Positions 5,092 through 6,939 of a stretch of DNA of 6,939 bases are shown in pieces. The position numbers and the translations under genes were made by a program. Positions within the stretch are counted from its first letter, which is position 1. The number at the start of each line of letters is the position of its first letter. The DNA is from Akkermansia muciniphila (GTDB lineage: Bacteria; Pseudomonadota; Gammaproteobacteria; Burkholderiales; Burkholderiaceae_C): positions 1 through 6,939 of the forward strand of contig CALPVM020000127.1 in assembly GCA_943327015.2 (NCBI GenBank), in the 5' to 3' direction. The notes under the pieces were generated by a model. That model saw only the letters and a program-made list of their open reading frames with translations, searched no databases and was not told where the DNA came from.

Positions 5092-6939
5092 CTACTCCAC
5101 CCCCACCAACGTCCCACTATAGGTAAAAAACACCGCCATACGCACATCTTCTGCGCTAAATAGCTCGCGGTAACGCCGCAGTTGCTCGGCAAAAGCAATC
5201 CTGACTTGTGCACTATCGTTAGCTACCTGAGTACTGGTTTTAAAGTCAATAATCCAGCGCACGCCATCGGCTACAAACATCCGGTCGATGATGTGGGTTT
5301 GCATGCGTCCGTCTAGCAGTGTGGTGTAGGCTTTTTCGCACGCGGCTTCTGGATGCACCGCCAGCACCCAGCGTCCGTGCTCAGATTGCAGCGTAGCGCT
5401 CAAATGCACGGCTACTTCTTGCGCCGCTTTCAGCGCTGTTGCGTGGTCGTGGCCCTTGCTGAGCATCCACGCCACCATGGGGACTTGCAATGATGCAAGT
5501 CGATCTTCCGGCCATGCGTTCAACCCGTCTTCTGCAATCAATTGCAAATAGCGGTGCACCAAAGTACCCACGTCTGCCAGATAAGGGTTGTCTGCGTTGC
5601 TGGGGGTGGCTGTTGCCTCGAACACTTTATCTGCCAACGCTGTTTGCACTGCGGCAGGTGTTAGATTGATGGGTGACAGCATACCGGCTGCATCAAAACC
5701 GCTTTTTAGCCGCACCAGCTGGTGGTTGTAAAGGTGTTCTGGTTCTGTAGCCGTAGCCGAAACCGAAGCTATTTCCGTTGCCACTGCAGTCTTCTCAGAC
5801 TGAGGCGCTTCTTTAAAGTGCGACGCCGCATCTGCCCACAATAAACCCAAAAAGCTGTCTTTGGCCGGTGCCTTAATGGCGCCCTCCTCCTTGGAGTCGG
5901 GTTTGGCGCAGCCGACCAGGTGCAGGGTTTGCTTGGCGCGGGTTACCGCCACGTACAGCAAACGCTGGGTTTCATTGCGGGCGCGCTCGGTATCAAACTG
6001 GTGCAAAAAGTCAAACTTGTGCGGCTCGGTGCTGTTGGCATAACGGCCAAAGGGCAGAGAGGCAATCACTAAATGCTCTTGGTTATCGGCACCAATCACC
6101 TCGTCCCAGAGCAATAATTTTTTGTCGTTGGGCGGTGACTTTTTGTGCAAGCCGGGGATGATAACGGCGTCAAACTCCAACCCTTTGGATTTGTGCACGG
6201 TCATAATTTGCAGTTGTTCGCCCGCTGCTGGGTCGGGAGCAGCGTAGAGTTTGCCCACTTCGGTTTCCAGCCGCTGTAACTCAAAACTGCCTGACTCATC
6301 CAGCAGATCCAGCACATCTAAAAACGCTTTGGCATCTTGCAGATCAGCGGCACCCGCCAGACAGTAAGGGCCACCCAGTGCTTGCCACACGCCTTCAACC
6401 CAACGGCGCAGACGCAAGCGACCTTGGTGTTCAAACGCTTGCGCCAGCACAGCACGCACGCGCAATAAGCGTTCTTGTCCGTCCGGGGTCATTAAAGCAA
6501 TGTGCTCATGGTTATGCATCAAGTCCCACACGGCGGCGCGGTGGTCGTGGGCAGCCAACACATGCAAATCTTGCAGCAACAAGCCGCACCAAGGGGCACG
6601 CAGCAGTGCAAGCCACTGGGTGCGGTCGCCACGGTGCATCAAAGCACGGGTCAGGCAGAGCAAGTCTTGTATCAACTGCCGGCTGGCCAAGCTTTCAATT
6701 TCAATGGCCTGGTACCCAAGGCCGGGGTAACGGGTGCGTAGCAGTTGCACCAAGGCCTCAAGGTGCGTGCGTGCCCGCACCAAAATGGCGATGGTGCCGT
6801 TTGGCTTGGCTTGCTGCGTTTCTTGCACGATGCGCACCATTGTTTCTGCTTCACGCTCTGCCAGGCTGGTGGCGGGGGCTTGGTCGTCTTCTTCGGCCAG
6901 TTCATCCACCAAGGGGTGCCAGCTTACGCCGGCATCTGC
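5092..6939 (-). CDS. UvrD/RecB-type helicase-nuclease (AddA-like), C-terminal part
   Basis: C-terminal 615 residues of a superfamily 1A DNA helicase fused to a RecB-type nuclease; the frame is open through the right edge, so the start, Walker A and DExx motifs lie outside. Counting from the first visible residue, motif IV-like IAILVRAR is at 50-57, motif V IMTVHKSKGLEFD at 245-257, and motif VI RLLYVAVTRAK at 326-336. After an Ala/Thr/Glu-rich linker (about 345-445) comes a PD-(D/E)XK nuclease: GTLVHR with His462, IIDRMF with Asp552, IIDFKTS with Asp565 and Lys567, and QLRRY at 586-590. These match the catalytic His, Asp, Asp and Lys of RecB, so the nuclease looks active. Such proteins resect double-strand breaks, normally with an AddB-like partner, which I would expect upstream beyond the right edge. 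AddA-like is the best label; a stand-alone UvrD-nuclease is possible. Confidence 0.93.
   Translation of the reverse strand, partial: ADAGVSWHPLVDELAEEDDQAPATSLAEREAETMVRIVQETQQAKPNGTIAILVRARTHLEALVQLLRTRYPGLGYQAIEIESLASRQLIQDLLCLTRALMHRGDRTQWLALLRAPWCGLLLQDLHVLAAHDHRAAVWDLMHNHEHIALMTPDGQERLLRVRAVLAQAFEHQGRLRLRRWVEGVWQALGGPYCLAGAADLQDAKAFLDVLDLLDESGSFELQRLETEVGKLYAAPDPAAGEQLQIMTVHKSKGLEFDAVIIPGLHKKSPPNDKKLLLWDEVIGADNQEHLVIASLPFGRYANSTEPHKFDFLHQFDTERARNETQRLLYVAVTRAKQTLHLVGCAKPDSKEEGAIKAPAKDSFLGLLWADAASHFKEAPQSEKTAVATEIASVSATATEPEHLYNHQLVRLKSGFDAAGMLSPINLTPAAVQTALADKVFEATATPSNADNPYLADVGTLVHRYLQLIAEDGLNAWPEDRLASLQVPMVAWMLSKGHDHATALKAAQEVAVHLSATLQSEHGRWVLAVHPEAACEKAYTTLLDGRMQTHIIDRMFVADGVRWIIDFKTSTQVANDSAQVRIAFAEQLRRYRELFSAEDVRMAVFFTYSGTLVGVE

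Noticed and set aside
6910..6912. A TTG codon that could be read as the start of the helicase-nuclease.
   Set aside because: The same frame stays open to the window edge, and the protein lacks its Walker A and DExx motifs, so the true start must lie beyond the right edge.
1..6939. A defence island, toxin-antitoxin, prophage or CRISPR system.
   Set aside because: Every gene belongs to a housekeeping or common family, spacing is that of ordinary operons, and no mobile element, integrase or repeat array is visible. The helicase-nuclease is better explained as an AddA-like repair enzyme, though its missing N-terminus and neighbours prevent certainty.

Overview
This window reads as an ordinary, gene-dense stretch of chromosome from a proteobacterium. 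It is most likely a betaproteobacterium of the Burkholderiales type. The clue is the block rdgB - rph - PP2C phosphatase - Ser/Thr kinase, transcribed divergently from yicC. I recall this arrangement as typical of that group, but I could not check it here. Base composition is moderate and similar across all genes. I see no tRNA, rRNA, insertion sequence, CRISPR array or phage gene, and no gene-free stretch longer than about 80 bases.

Layout. From 1 to 2772 four genes run leftward as one probable operon, in the order kinase, phosphatase, rph, rdgB; rdgB runs off the left edge. Kinase and phosphatase overlap by four bases (ATGA). The phosphatase and rph are 25 bases apart. The ribosome binding site of rdgB overlaps the rph stop codon. 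A 78-base divergent intergenic region (2773-2850) separates this operon from yicC and contains a nested inverted repeat. yicC (2851-3765) and a 12-helix MFS transporter (3837-5087) run rightward, separated by 71 bases that hold a plausible sigma-70 promoter overlapped by a small dyad. The last gene (5092-6939, leftward, 5' end outside the window) is the C-terminal part of a UvrD/RecB-type helicase with a complete C-terminal PD-(D/E)XK nuclease. It converges on the MFS gene with four bases between stop codons.

How the genes fit together. RNase PH (tRNA 3'-end trimming), YicC (endoribonuclease family) and RdgB (cleansing of the nucleotide pool) are housekeeping RNA and nucleotide functions. The soluble kinase and the PP2C phosphatase form an obvious reversible phosphorylation pair. 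Sharing a transcript with rph and rdgB suggests, but does not prove, that the pair acts on RNA or nucleotide metabolism. The transporter and the helicase-nuclease have no evident functional tie to this set.

I did not find a convincing new system. The items most worth a second look are the non-RD catalytic loop of the kinase, the nested dyad between kinase and yicC, the hairpin at the kinase/phosphatase junction, and the promoter/operator-like element before the transporter.
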